Shown here one piece after another: positions 43,777-52,654 of a stretch of DNA of 64,000 nt. The stretch comes from JBNNGK01 sp050268245 (GTDB lineage Bacteria > Pseudomonadota > Gammaproteobacteria > Enterobacterales > Enterobacteriaceae): contig NZ_JBNNGK010000017.1 in the NCBI RefSeq assembly GCF_050268245.1, forward strand, positions 1 to 64,000, written 5' to 3'. Every line of letters starts with the position of its first letter. Position 1 is the first letter of the stretch. Position numbers and translations under genes: made by a program. The notes under the pieces were generated by a model. That model had not been told where the DNA came from. It searched no databases and was given only the letters and a program-made list of their open reading frames with translations.

Positions 43777-44085
43777 CCCTGTGCCTTGTGCGCTATGGTT
43801 AAGTAAATGTGCACATTTTGAGAAAAAAATGTGCCGGCTATGTACAAAAACTCCAACGCGTTGCCCTGTTTTTATTCATCGATAACTGCCTGTTTTTTCT
43901 GATTACAGCAGCTAAGATTTGGAGTTTGAGTTCTGCCCCACAAGCTACCAAGCCTCGCAAGCGAATGAAACCTTTTATCCGCATTTTTTTGTCATTTATC
44001 AGGGCATCAATTTTCTATTATGCATATAGTCAAATAAACTCAAATAAAGCATTCACATTATGAATACTCACGCGAGGGAAACGAG
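43777..44085. promoter_or_regulatory. Divergent csrD/acuI region with a 14-bp palindrome
   Basis: This 309-bp region holds promoters for csrD (left) and acuI (right). AAATGTGCACATTT at 43805-43818 is a perfect palindrome; AAATGTGCC at 43827-43835 is a partial third copy. The palindrome sits about 29-42 bp upstream of the csrD ATG, where it would overlap the promoter. GCGAGGGAAACGAG precedes the acuI start. A small 84-codon frame inside is not supported. Confidence 0.45.
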
Positions 44086-45063
44086 ATGCGCGCACTGTTA
44101 TTGGAACAAAAAGACGATCATACGGTAGCCCAGGTTCGGGAGATCGACAACGATCGCTTGCCCGAAGGCGATGTCACGGTCGATGTCAATTGGTCTAGCC
44201 TCAATTATAAAGATGCGCTGGCGATCACCGGTAAAGGTAAAATCGTCCGTAACTTCCCGATGGTGCCAGGCATTGATTTCGCCGGGACCGTGGCCAGCAG
44301 TAAGGATCCGCGCTTCAAACAAGGCCAAAGTGTGGTGCTGACAGGTTGGGGCGTGGGCGAAAACCACTGGGGAGGCTTGGCAGAGCAGGCTCGCGTCTCT
44401 GGCGAGTGGCTGGTTCCGCTGCCGCAAGGGCTTGACGAACGAAAAGCGATGATCCTCGGCACCGCGGGCTTCACCGCCATGCTCTGTGTGATGGCGCTGG
44501 AAGATGGCGGCGTCCGCCCCGATGACGGTAACGTATTGGTCACCGGTGCCAGCGGCGGCGTTGGTAGCACCGCGATCGCGATTCTGTCCGCGCTGGGCTA
44601 TCAGGTGACCGCCATCAGCGGGCGCGAAAGTAATACTGACTATCTGAAATCGCTGGGAGCCAAAGAAATATTGTCACGCAGTGATTATATCGAAACCCCA
44701 CGGCCACTGGAAAAACAGTTGTGGGCTGGCGCGGTAGATACCGTCGGCGATAAATTGCTTGCGCGCGTATTGGCGCAGATGAATTACAACGGCACCGTGG
44801 CCGCCTGTGGGCTGGCGGGGGGATATCAATTGCCCACCACCGTTATGCCATTCATCCTGCGCAACGTGCGCTTGCAAGGGGTAGATTCCGTACATACACC
44901 GTTGCACCGTCGCCAATCTGCATGGGAACGGCTGGCGGGTATCTTGCCGGATAGCTTCTATCAGCAGGCAACCCACGAAATTACGCTCGAACACGTGCCT
45001 GCGACCGCCGCCGATTTATTAAATAATCAGGTCACGGGGCGTACGTTAGTGAAAATTCGTTGA
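44086..45063 (+). CDS. acuI: AcuI (YhdH), acrylyl-CoA reductase-type oxidoreductase
   Basis: NADPH-dependent medium-chain reductase (325 residues) of the AcuI/YhdH subgroup, which reduces acrylyl-CoA to propionyl-CoA and so detoxifies acrylate. The N-terminal MDR domain lacks zinc cysteines; the Rossmann domain has VTGASGGVGSTAIAIL. Length and sequence are close to E. coli YhdH. It follows csrD divergently, as in E. coli. Confidence 0.92.
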   Translation: MRALLLEQKDDHTVAQVREIDNDRLPEGDVTVDVNWSSLNYKDALAITGKGKIVRNFPMVPGIDFAGTVASSKDPRFKQGQSVVLTGWGVGENHWGGLAEQARVSGEWLVPLPQGLDERKAMILGTAGFTAMLCVMALEDGGVRPDDGNVLVTGASGGVGSTAIAILSALGYQVTAISGRESNTDYLKSLGAKEILSRSDYIETPRPLEKQLWAGAVDTVGDKLLARVLAQMNYNGTVAACGLAGGYQLPTTVMPFILRNVRLQGVDSVHTPLHRRQSAWERLAGILPDSFYQQATHEITLEHVPATAADLLNNQVTGRTLVKIR

Positions 45064-45068
45064 TGTCG

Positions 45069-45098
45069 AGGGGCGCAACGCCGTTGACGCCCCTTTGA
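45069..45098 (+). terminator. Terminator after acuI
   Basis: AGGGGCG and CGCCCCT pair around an inner CAAC/GTTG stem, followed by TTGATG. The hairpin begins 6 nt after the acuI stop. The U-tract is short. Confidence 0.6.
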
Positions 45099-45322
45099 TG
45101 CGGCAAAATTCGCCTATGGCAGAGATTGAACACCGTCTCAACCATAGGCGAAATGCGCCAGAGGCTAGGGTATTCGTTCTGTGCCGCACATCGGCTAGCT
45201 CCCTATAAGCACGTTGCCAGCCACGTGATTTTTCCTCTGCGAAATTTCATATTTTCTTCTGACATATCGCTAATACCGCCAATTCACGCCATGCTTAAGT
45301 CATCATCACAGAGGATATAGCC

Positions 45323-46324
45323 ATGAGCAAATTGCGTAAACTGACCGAAGCCGATGTCACGCCAGAAAGCGTGTTTTATCAGCGGCGCAAAGTCTTACAA
45401 GCATTAGGTATTAGCGCGGCCTCACTGGCTTTGCCACTCAGCGCACAGGCCGATCTCTTGTCATGGTTTAAAGGTAATGACCGCCCTAAAGCGCCAGCAG
45501 GCAAACCGTTAGTATTCAGCCAGCCGCCACAGTGGCAGGCCAAATTGGATTTAACGCCGGAAGACAAAGTGACCGGTTACAACAATTTCTACGAATTTGG
45601 CTTGGATAAAGCCGACCCGGCAGCCAATGCCGGGGGCTTGAAAACCGAAGGCTGGAAAGTACGTATCGATGGTGAGGTCGCCAATCCGATCACGCTCGAT
45701 ATTGATGACCTGATGAAGCGCTTCCCGCTTGAGCAGCGTATTTATCGCATGCGTTGCGTAGAAGCCTGGTCGATGGTGGTGCCGTGGATCGGTTTTGAAC
45801 TGAATAAGTTATTAAAACTGGCGGAGCCGAACAGCCATGCGCGGTTCGTAGCCTTTCAAACGCTGTACGATCCAGAACAAATGCCGGGTCAAAAAGATCG
45901 TTTTATCGGCGGCGGTCTGAAATATCCGTACGTTGAAGGGTTACGCTTAGACGAAGCCATGCATCCATTGGCATTACTGACAGTAGGCGTCTATGGTAAA
46001 ACGCTACCGCCGCAAAACGGGGCACCGTTGCGGCTGATTACCCCATGGAAATACGGTTTCAAAGGGATTAAATCGATCGTACATATTAGCCTGACGCGTG
46101 AGCAACCGCCGACCACTTGGAATCTCTCCGCGCCGAACGAGTACGGTTTTTATGCTAACGTCAATCCGCAGGTTGATCATCCGCGTTGGTCACAGGCTAG
46201 CGAACGCGTTATTGGCTCTGGCGGTATTTTAGATGTAAAACGTCAACCTACGTTGATGTTTAACGGTTATGGCGATCAGGTTGCTTCGCTATACAGCAAT
46301 ATGAATTTGCGGGAGAACTTTTAA
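45323..46324 (+). CDS. msrP: MsrP (YedY), periplasmic methionine sulfoxide reductase catalytic subunit
   Basis: Molybdopterin enzyme that repairs oxidised methionine in periplasmic proteins. It carries a twin-arginine signal (RRKVLQALGISAASLALPLSAQA, residues 21-43) and the molybdenum ligand Cys145 in YRMRCVEAWS. The 333 residues match the family. GAGGATATAGCC precedes the ATG. msrQ begins directly after its stop codon. Confidence 0.96.
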   Translation: MSKLRKLTEADVTPESVFYQRRKVLQALGISAASLALPLSAQADLLSWFKGNDRPKAPAGKPLVFSQPPQWQAKLDLTPEDKVTGYNNFYEFGLDKADPAANAGGLKTEGWKVRIDGEVANPITLDIDDLMKRFPLEQRIYRMRCVEAWSMVVPWIGFELNKLLKLAEPNSHARFVAFQTLYDPEQMPGQKDRFIGGGLKYPYVEGLRLDEAMHPLALLTVGVYGKTLPPQNGAPLRLITPWKYGFKGIKSIVHISLTREQPPTTWNLSAPNEYGFYANVNPQVDHPRWSQASERVIGSGGILDVKRQPTLMFNGYGDQVASLYSNMNLRENF

Positions 46325-46924
46325 GTGCGTCTGAAACCGGCTCACATCATCGGCTTAAAAGTGGCGATTCATTTGGCCGCATTCCTGCCGCTTCTGTGGC
46401 TCATGCTGGCGGTAAATCAAGGTTGGCTCAGTGCCGATCCGGCCAAAGACATTCAGCATTTTACCGGCCGCATGACGTTAAAAATGCTCCTGGCCACGCT
46501 GCTGGTTACCCCGTTGGCGCGTTATAGCCGACAGGCATTATTAATGCGTTGCCGCCGCTTGCTCGGCTTGTGGTGCTTTGCCTGGGGCACGCTGCACCTG
46601 ATAAGCTATTCTGCGCTCGAACTGGGGCTGAATAATCTCGGCTTGCTTGGCCGTGAGTTAGTCACCCGACCGTATTTAACGCTGGGTATCATCAGTTGGA
46701 TAGTGCTGTTGGCACTGGCGGCAACCTCAACCCAATGGGCAATGCGCAAGTTAGGTGCCAAATGGCAAAAATTGCATAATTTTGTCTATCTGGTGGCGAT
46801 CCTCGCCCCGATTCATTACCTGTGGTCAGTAAAGATCTTATCGCCGCAGCCTCTCATCTACGCGCTATTGGCCGTGCTGCTGTTAGCGTTGCGTTACAAG
46901 AAATTTCGCGCAAGATGGCGCTAA
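46325..46924 (+). CDS. msrQ: MsrQ (YedZ), heme membrane subunit of MsrPQ
   Basis: Inner-membrane b-type heme protein (199 residues, about six membrane helices) that passes electrons from the quinone pool to MsrP. Conserved histidines are in QHFTGRM, LHLISYS and KLHNFVYL. It uses a GTG start placed immediately after the msrP TAA, with GGGAGAAC upstream inside msrP. Confidence 0.94.
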   Translation: MRLKPAHIIGLKVAIHLAAFLPLLWLMLAVNQGWLSADPAKDIQHFTGRMTLKMLLATLLVTPLARYSRQALLMRCRRLLGLWCFAWGTLHLISYSALELGLNNLGLLGRELVTRPYLTLGIISWIVLLALAATSTQWAMRKLGAKWQKLHNFVYLVAILAPIHYLWSVKILSPQPLIYALLAVLLLALRYKKFRARWR

Positions 46925-47046
46925 AGCCAGCGGAACTTTTCTGTGTAACAAACCTCATAACCCAGTAAATTGGGCAGATTGGACTTGAATATCTTCGCTG
47001 ATAAGACCAGTATTTAGCTGCGAATTGCTACGATATCGTTATAATG

Positions 47047-47112
47047 CCCGACCTTACCCTTGCGGGTAGCGCGATTTTTCCCCGAAATAGGTGACAAATC
47101 GCTAAGGTCGGG
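47047..47112 (+). other. Three-way-junction-like structure upstream of aroQ
   Basis: CCCGACCTTA at 47047-47056 pairs with TAAGGTCGGG at 47103-47112. Inside are ACCC/GGGT (47056-47067) and a GCGATTT/AAATCGC stem (47071-47077 with 47096-47102). Both inner stems abut the closing stem. A TATAAT at 47040-47045 lies one base upstream. It starts about 110 nt before the aroQ ATG. Confidence 0.55.
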
Positions 47113-47156
47113 TTATTTTGGACGATGATGGTTTTATTGCCGGAGATATCAGCACA

Positions 47157-47609
47157 ATGGCGGATAAGTTTCACATTTTGCTTCTAAACGGCCCCAATCT
47201 GAATCTGCTGGGGACGCGTGAGCCGGAGAAGTACGGCAGCACGACGTTGGCCGAGATTGTTAACGGATTGGAAAACCAGGCGCGTGCGCTGAATATAACC
47301 CTGAGCCATCTGCAATCAAACGCCGAACATGCGCTGATTGATCGCATTCATCAGGCGCGCGGCAACACGGATTTTATTCTGATTAACCCTGCGGCGTTCA
47401 CGCATACCAGCGTGGCGTTGCGCGACGCACTGTTGGCAGTGCAGATCCCATTTATCGAGATCCACCTGTCTAACGTGCACGCCCGCGAGCCTTTCCGTCA
47501 TCACTCTTACCTGTCCGACATCGCGGTAGGGGTGATTTGCGGTCTTGGCGCGGATGGCTACAGTTTTGCTTTACAGGCAGCGGCTAACCGCTTGTCAAAA
47601 TCCAACTAA
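47157..47609 (+). CDS. aroQ: AroQ, type II 3-dehydroquinate dehydratase
   Basis: Third step of the shikimate pathway, trans-dehydration of 3-dehydroquinate. The 150-residue type II enzyme shows LLNGPNLNLLGTREPEKYG (lid and catalytic arginine region), ALIDRIHQARG and the catalytic histidine in IEIHLSNVHAREPFRHHS. ATG at 47157 is chosen with GGAG about 11 bases upstream; a start 13 codons earlier lies in the leader. It precedes accBC, an arrangement seen in Yersinia and Serratia relatives. Confidence 0.95.
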   Translation: MADKFHILLLNGPNLNLLGTREPEKYGSTTLAEIVNGLENQARALNITLSHLQSNAEHALIDRIHQARGNTDFILINPAAFTHTSVALRDALLAVQIPFIEIHLSNVHAREPFRHHSYLSDIAVGVICGLGADGYSFALQAAANRLSKSN

Positions 47610-47610
47610 T

Positions 47611-47735
47611 ATACCCAAAATCATTGGTGTTGCAGGAACCTGGCAACGCAACATGTCCTCACTGCGTACTGTCGGTACGTGGCTGGGATAAGTGAGAGCA
47701 GCCAACGTCTCTGTAACGTCAAGCATTACGGGTTT
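47611..47735. repeat. ERIC-like repeat between aroQ and accB
   Basis: About 125 bp beginning ATACCCAAAATCATTGGTGT, with GTTGCAGGAA near the left end and GTGAGAGCAGCCAACG and TACGGGTTTA on the right, corresponding to diverged ERIC (enterobacterial repetitive intergenic consensus) ends. The central portion is altered. It lies in the aroQ-accB gap and ends about 30 bp before the accB ATG. Confidence 0.7.
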
Positions 47736-47762
47736 ACGCAAAAAGAGTACGGAATCACACTC

Positions 47763-48230
47763 ATGGATATTCGTAAAATCAAGAAACTGATCGAACTGGT
47801 TGAAGAATCAGGCATTTCTGAACTGGAAATCTCTGAAGGCGAAGAGTCAGTTCGCATCAGCCGTGCCGCACCGGCGCAGGCTTACCCAATGATGCAACAG
47901 GCCTACGCAATGCCAGCACAGCAGCAACCTGCTCTGGCGACCGCCGTTGCCACCTCACCTGAGGCAGAAACTCCTGCAGCACCAGCGGCCATGAGTGGCC
48001 ACGTTGTTCGTTCTCCAATGGTAGGGACGTTCTATCGTACCCCAAGTCCAGACGCGAAAGCCTTCATCGAAGTGGGTCAGAAAGTGAACGCTGGCGATAC
48101 GCTGTGCATCGTTGAAGCGATGAAAATGATGAACCAGATCGAAGCGGATAAGTCCGGTGTGGTTAAAGCCATCTTGGTTGAAAACGGCCAACCGGTAGAA
48201 TATGACGAGCCACTGGTCGTCATCGAATAA
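47763..48230 (+). CDS. accB: AccB, biotin carboxyl carrier protein
   Basis: Carrier subunit of acetyl-CoA carboxylase, 155 residues. The biotinylated lysine is K121 in the motif EAMKMMN. A Pro/Ala-rich linker (about 35-75) joins the N-terminal helix and the lipoyl-type domain. In E. coli AccB autoregulates accBC. ATG at 47763; longer frames upstream fall in the ERIC-like repeat. Confidence 0.97.
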   Translation: MDIRKIKKLIELVEESGISELEISEGEESVRISRAAPAQAYPMMQQAYAMPAQQQPALATAVATSPEAETPAAPAAMSGHVVRSPMVGTFYRTPSPDAKAFIEVGQKVNAGDTLCIVEAMKMMNQIEADKSGVVKAILVENGQPVEYDEPLVVIE

Positions 48231-48243
48231 CGAGGCGCACCAC

Positions 48244-49593
48244 ATGCTTGATAAAATTGTAATCGCCAACCGTGGCGAGATCGCGCTTCGTATCCTGCGT
48301 GCCTGTAAAGAGTTGGGCATCAAGACCGTTGCCGTTCACTCTGCTGCCGATCGCGATCTGAAACACGTACTGCTGGCTGACGAGACCGTGTGTATCGGTC
48401 CTGCGCCATCGGTTAAAAGCTATTTAAACATCCCGGCTATCATTGCCGCTGCTGAAATCACCGGCGCGGTGGCTATCCACCCGGGTTACGGCTTCTTGTC
48501 TGAAAACGCTGACTTTGCCGAGCAGGTTGAGCGCTCCGGTTTCATCTTCATTGGCCCGAAAGCCGAAACTATTCGCCTGATGGGCGATAAAGTTTCCGCC
48601 ATCAATGCCATGAAGAAAGCAGGTGTTCCCTGTGTACCCGGCTCCGACGGCCCACTGACTGACGACATGGATAAGAACCGTGCCTTTGCCAAGCGCATCG
48701 GCTATCCGGTCATTATCAAAGCGTCTGGCGGCGGCGGCGGCCGTGGTATGCGCGTTGTGCGCAGCGACAAAGATCTTGAGCAATCCATTTCCATGACGAA
48801 AGCAGAAGCCAAAGCGGCTTTCAACAACGACATGGTTTACATGGAGAAATACCTGGAAAACCCACGCCATATCGAAATTCAGGTATTGGCAGACGGCCAA
48901 GGTAATGCCATCTATCTGGCAGAGCGTGATTGCTCAATGCAGCGTCGTCACCAAAAAGTGGTGGAAGAAGCGCCAGCACCGGGCATCACCAATGAAATGC
49001 GCCGCTACATTGGCGATCGCTGTGCGAAAGCCTGTGTAGAAATCGGCTATCGCGGTGCCGGTACATTCGAGTTTCTCTATGAGAACGGCGAGTTCTATTT
49101 CATCGAAATGAACACCCGTATTCAGGTAGAGCATCCGGTAACCGAAATGATCACCGGCGTGGATCTGATCAAAGAGCAACTGCGCATCGCTGCCGGTCAG
49201 CCTTTGTCGATCAAACAGGATGAAGTGAAGGTTCAAGGCCATGCGGTAGAATGCCGTATTAACGCCGAAGATCCGAACACCTTCCTGCCAAGCCCGGGTA
49301 AAATCACCCGCTTCCATGCGCCGGGTGGCTTTGGCGTTCGCTGGGAATCACATATTTACGCCGGTTATACCGTGCCGCCATACTATGATTCCATGATCGG
49401 TAAACTGATCACTTACGGTGAAAACCGTGATGTCGCGATTGCTCGCATGAAGAATGCGCTGGCTGAACTGATCATCGATGGCATCAAAACCAACGTTGAG
49501 CTACAGCAAAAGATCATGAACGACGAAAACTTCCAGCACGGTGGAACGAATATCCACTATCTGGAGAAGAAGCTTGGCCTGCAGGAAACCTAA
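48244..49593 (+). CDS. accC: AccC, biotin carboxylase
   Basis: Biotin carboxylase subunit of acetyl-CoA carboxylase, ATP-grasp fold, 449 residues. KASGGGGGRGMRVV is the glycine-rich ATP loop and EMNTRIQVEHPVTEM is the catalytic region. It begins 13 nt after accB, and the ATG has GAGGCGC upstream. Cotranscribed with accB. Confidence 0.98.
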   Translation: MLDKIVIANRGEIALRILRACKELGIKTVAVHSAADRDLKHVLLADETVCIGPAPSVKSYLNIPAIIAAAEITGAVAIHPGYGFLSENADFAEQVERSGFIFIGPKAETIRLMGDKVSAINAMKKAGVPCVPGSDGPLTDDMDKNRAFAKRIGYPVIIKASGGGGGRGMRVVRSDKDLEQSISMTKAEAKAAFNNDMVYMEKYLENPRHIEIQVLADGQGNAIYLAERDCSMQRRHQKVVEEAPAPGITNEMRRYIGDRCAKACVEIGYRGAGTFEFLYENGEFYFIEMNTRIQVEHPVTEMITGVDLIKEQLRIAAGQPLSIKQDEVKVQGHAVECRINAEDPNTFLPSPGKITRFHAPGGFGVRWESHIYAGYTVPPYYDSMIGKLITYGENRDVAIARMKNALAELIIDGIKTNVELQQKIMNDENFQHGGTNIHYLEKKLGLQET

Positions 49594-49618
49594 GGCACAC
49601 TGCTTGACGTCATGTCAT

Positions 49619-49648
49619 CAAGGCCGGTGAATCACCGGCCTTTTTCTT
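49619..49648 (+). terminator. Terminator after accC
   Basis: AAGGCCGGT and ACCGGCCTT pair around GAATC, followed by TTTTTC. It lies about 27 nt after the accC stop and is a good Rho-independent terminator. Confidence 0.9.
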
Positions 49649-49788
49649 TGCGGCTGCCGTAGTTTGATCGCTTGGCAAATGCCGGTCTTGTCGTAAAATC
49701 CCTTTCCTTTGGTCAATCCATAATCCCATTGCTTTACGTCATGGCGTAAACAGACAGGGAAAAAACCGTAAACCATTTGGAGCTACGG

Positions 49789-50031
49789 ATGGAAAAACGC
49801 TTTATTCAAGCCCACCGTGAGGCACGTTGGGCTCTAGGGCTCACGCTACTTTATGTGTTGGCCTGGTCGCTAGCGGCCTATCTGCCGGACAACGACATCG
49901 GCATCACCGGTCTGCCGCACTGGTTTGAGATGGCCTGCCTGTTGGTACCACTGGTGTTCATTATTTTATGCTGGTTGATGGTGCGCGGCGTGTTCCGCGA
50001 CATCCCACTGGAGGACAGCGATGCAAACTGA
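49789..50031 (+). CDS. yhdT: YhdT, small membrane protein
   Basis: An 80-residue DUF997 membrane protein with two hydrophobic segments (LGLTLLYVLAWSLAAYL and FEMACLLVPLVFIILCWLMV). Function unproven, but it always precedes panF and may be its small partner. ATG at 49789 has GGAG six bases upstream; a TTG four codons earlier is less likely. The 3' end overlaps panF by 11 nt. Confidence 0.9.
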   Translation: MEKRFIQAHREARWALGLTLLYVLAWSLAAYLPDNDIGITGLPHWFEMACLLVPLVFIILCWLMVRGVFRDIPLEDSDAN

Positions 50032-51466
50032 AGTGATTGTGCCGCTGATCGCCTATTTATTACTGGTGTTTGGGTTGTCAGCTTATGCCTACAGCCGCCG
50101 CCAGCGTGGTAACTTCCTCAACGAATATTTTCTCGGCAGTCGTTCCATGGGCGGTTTCGTGTTGGCAATGACGCTAACCGCCACCTACATTAGCGCCAGC
50201 TCTTTCATCGGTGGGCCCGGTGCTGCCTATAAATATGGGCTAGGTTGGGTACTGCTGGCGATGATTCAGTTACCTGCGGTATGGCTGTCGCTTGGCGTAC
50301 TGGGCAAAAAATTTGCCATTTTGGCGCGGCGCTATAATGCCATTACCCTAAACGATATGCTGTTTGCGCGTTATCGAAGCCGCTTGTTAGTTTGGCTCGC
50401 CAGTCTGAGCCTATTGGTGGCGTTTATCGGTGCCATGACGGTACAATTTATTGGCGGAGCCCGCCTATTAGAAACCGCAGCGGGTATTCCTTATAACACC
50501 GGGTTGCTGATTTTCGGCATCAGTATTGCGTTGTACACCGCCTTTGGTGGCTTCCGCGCCAGTGTGCTAAATGACGCAATGCAAGGATTAGTGATGTTGC
50601 TGGGCACCGTTTTACTGCTGGTAGCGGTAATTCATGCCGCCGGAGGGTTGCACAACGCAGTGGATACACTGCAACAGATCGATCCGTCACTGGTCTCACC
50701 ACAGGGCGGCGAACAGGTGCTCACGCTGCCCTTTATGGCCTCTTTCTGGATCTTGGTCTGTTTCGGCGTCATTGGCCTACCCCACACCGCCGTGCGTTGT
50801 ATTTCCTATAAAGACAGTAAAGCGGTGCATCGCGGCATTATTCTAGGCACCATTGTGGTCGCGTTGCTGATGTTCGGTATGCATCTGGCCGGCGCGTTGG
50901 GCCGCGCAGTGTTGCCCGATTTAAAAGTCCCCGATCAGGTGATCCCAACGCTGATGATCACTGTGCTACCGCCTTATGCTGCGGGTATCTTTTTGGCAGC
51001 ACCGATGGCGGCCATCATGTCGACCATCAATGCCCAGCTACTACAATCTTCCGCCACGATCATTAAAGATCTGTACCTCGGTATCCGGCCGCAGCAGATA
51101 CATAATGAGAAGATGATTAAACGCTTTTCCAGTCTGACGACGCTGATCCTGGGGTTACTGGTGCTCTTAGCGGCATGGCGACCACCGGAAATGATCATTT
51201 GGTTGAATCTGCTGGCGTTTGGCGGCCTGGAGGCGGTGTTCCTGTGGCCGCTGGTACTCGGCCTGTATTGGGAGCGCGCCAATGCGCAGGGGGCGCTTAG
51301 CTCAATGGCGTCAGGTGCGGTATGCTATACGCTATTGGCCAGCCTCAACCTGCAACTGGCTGGGCTACACCCTATTGTGCCCGCGTTGCTGCTGAGCCTG
51401 CTGGCGTTTTACATCGGTAACGTCTTCGGCGAAAAACGTCGTTCGGCGTCATCTTTATCCTCTTGA
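50021..51466 (+). CDS. panF: PanF, sodium/pantothenate symporter
   Basis: Sodium:solute symporter (SSS family) importing pantothenate, 481 residues and about 12-13 membrane helices. The FIGGPGAAYKYGLGWVLLA segment and the sodium-site region near SASSFIGGP are characteristic. It overlaps yhdT by 11 nt and prmA follows 11 nt later. Confidence 0.94.
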   Translation: MQTEVIVPLIAYLLLVFGLSAYAYSRRQRGNFLNEYFLGSRSMGGFVLAMTLTATYISASSFIGGPGAAYKYGLGWVLLAMIQLPAVWLSLGVLGKKFAILARRYNAITLNDMLFARYRSRLLVWLASLSLLVAFIGAMTVQFIGGARLLETAAGIPYNTGLLIFGISIALYTAFGGFRASVLNDAMQGLVMLLGTVLLLVAVIHAAGGLHNAVDTLQQIDPSLVSPQGGEQVLTLPFMASFWILVCFGVIGLPHTAVRCISYKDSKAVHRGIILGTIVVALLMFGMHLAGALGRAVLPDLKVPDQVIPTLMITVLPPYAAGIFLAAPMAAIMSTINAQLLQSSATIIKDLYLGIRPQQIHNEKMIKRFSSLTTLILGLLVLLAAWRPPEMIIWLNLLAFGGLEAVFLWPLVLGLYWERANAQGALSSMASGAVCYTLLASLNLQLAGLHPIVPALLLSLLAFYIGNVFGEKRRSASSLSS

Positions 51467-51477
51467 AGAGAATTGTT

Positions 51478-52359
51478 ATGCCTTGGATCCAACTTAAACT
51501 GAACACCACCGGCAGCCAAGCGGAAGACCTGAGCGATGCGCTGGTCGAAAGCGGCGCGGTCTCAGTGACCTTTCAGGACACTCACGACAACCCGGTGTTT
51601 GAACCACTGCCCGGCGAAACTCTACTGTGGGGCGATACCGATGTTATCGGCCTTTACGATGCAGAAACCGATATGGCGGAAGTCGTGAAACTACTGGCGC
51701 TGCACCCTCTGCTGGGCAATGATTTCCGCCATAAAATCGAGCAGTTGGAAGACAAAGACTGGGAACGCGAGTGGATGGATAACTTCCACCCAATGCGTTT
51801 TGGCGAACGTTTGTGGATCTGCCCAAGCTGGCGCGACGTACCGGATGCCAATGCAGTTAACGTAATGCTGGATCCGGGGTTGGCGTTTGGCACCGGTACC
51901 CATCCAACCACCGCACTGTGCCTGCAATGGCTTGACGGGCTCGATTTGGCAGGCAAAACCGTGATCGATTTCGGCTGCGGTTCCGGCATTCTAGCCATTG
52001 CGGCGCTGAAGCTCGGTGCCGCACGCGCTATCGGCATTGACATCGATCCCCAGGCTATTCAAGCCAGCCGTGACAACGCGCAACGTAACGGCGTTTCAGA
52101 GCGTCTGGAGCTTTACCTGCCAAAAGACCAGCCAGCCGATCTGCTGGCCGATGTCGTCGTCGCAAACATTTTAGCAGGCCCGCTGCGTGAGCTGGCACCT
52201 TTGATCGGTTGTCTGCCGAAATCGGGCGGCTACCTTGGCCTTTCTGGCATATTGGCAACCCAGGCCAGCAGCGTAGCGGAAGCCTATCAGGATAAATTCG
52301 TGCTTGATCCCGTTGCGGAACGCGAAGACTGGTGTCGTATCACCGGCCAACGCAAATAA
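51478..52359 (+). CDS. prmA: PrmA, ribosomal protein L11 methyltransferase
   Basis: SAM-dependent trimethylation of ribosomal protein L11 at several lysines. The 293 residues show an N-terminal substrate-recognition domain (about 1-60) and a class I methyltransferase domain (VIDFGCGSGILAIAALKLGA). ATG at 51478 is preferred over a TTG five codons earlier. It is followed by a terminator. Confidence 0.97.
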   Translation: MPWIQLKLNTTGSQAEDLSDALVESGAVSVTFQDTHDNPVFEPLPGETLLWGDTDVIGLYDAETDMAEVVKLLALHPLLGNDFRHKIEQLEDKDWEREWMDNFHPMRFGERLWICPSWRDVPDANAVNVMLDPGLAFGTGTHPTTALCLQWLDGLDLAGKTVIDFGCGSGILAIAALKLGAARAIGIDIDPQAIQASRDNAQRNGVSERLELYLPKDQPADLLADVVVANILAGPLRELAPLIGCLPKSGGYLGLSGILATQASSVAEAYQDKFVLDPVAEREDWCRITGQRK

Positions 52360-52380
52360 TTACACTTTTCCGCCAAAATA

Positions 52381-52423
52381 AAAAACCATCGTAATTTTAA
52401 ATAGTTATGATGGTTTTTATTTC
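52381..52423 (+). terminator. Terminator after prmA
   Basis: AAAAACCATC and GATGGTTTTT pair (stem extended by TAA/TTA across a one-base mismatch), followed by TATTTCTT. It lies about 22 nt after the prmA stop. The 230 bp beyond it, up to the carbonic anhydrase start, are A/T-rich and hold no supported gene. Confidence 0.85.
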
Positions 52424-52654
52424 TTGTCCAGTATTTTCTTATTTTTCCAGTCTAACGCTAAGCGTATCCTCGCACCGAAAAAACTGCACCACTGTTGCAA
52501 ACTGCTGACAAAGTTGTCGCACGCTACGGATGTAAGGAATTCCTGCCACGTAACCATTGGGTTAGCGCGTTGCGGATCTATTTTCTATACGTATTCAGTA
52601 CCACACTCACTTTGCTATCAGTCTGGTATTTTGTCGTTTTTAAAGGGATTGGAA

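Noticed and set aside
43809..44063. 84-codon plus-strand frame before acuI
   Set aside because: Lies in the divergent promoter region, begins inside the palindrome and has no family character.
47040..47045. TATAAT before the aroQ leader as a simple -10 box
   Set aside because: TTGCTA upstream is only nine bases away, too close for a -35, and the resulting start would fall within the paired stem; not called as a promoter.
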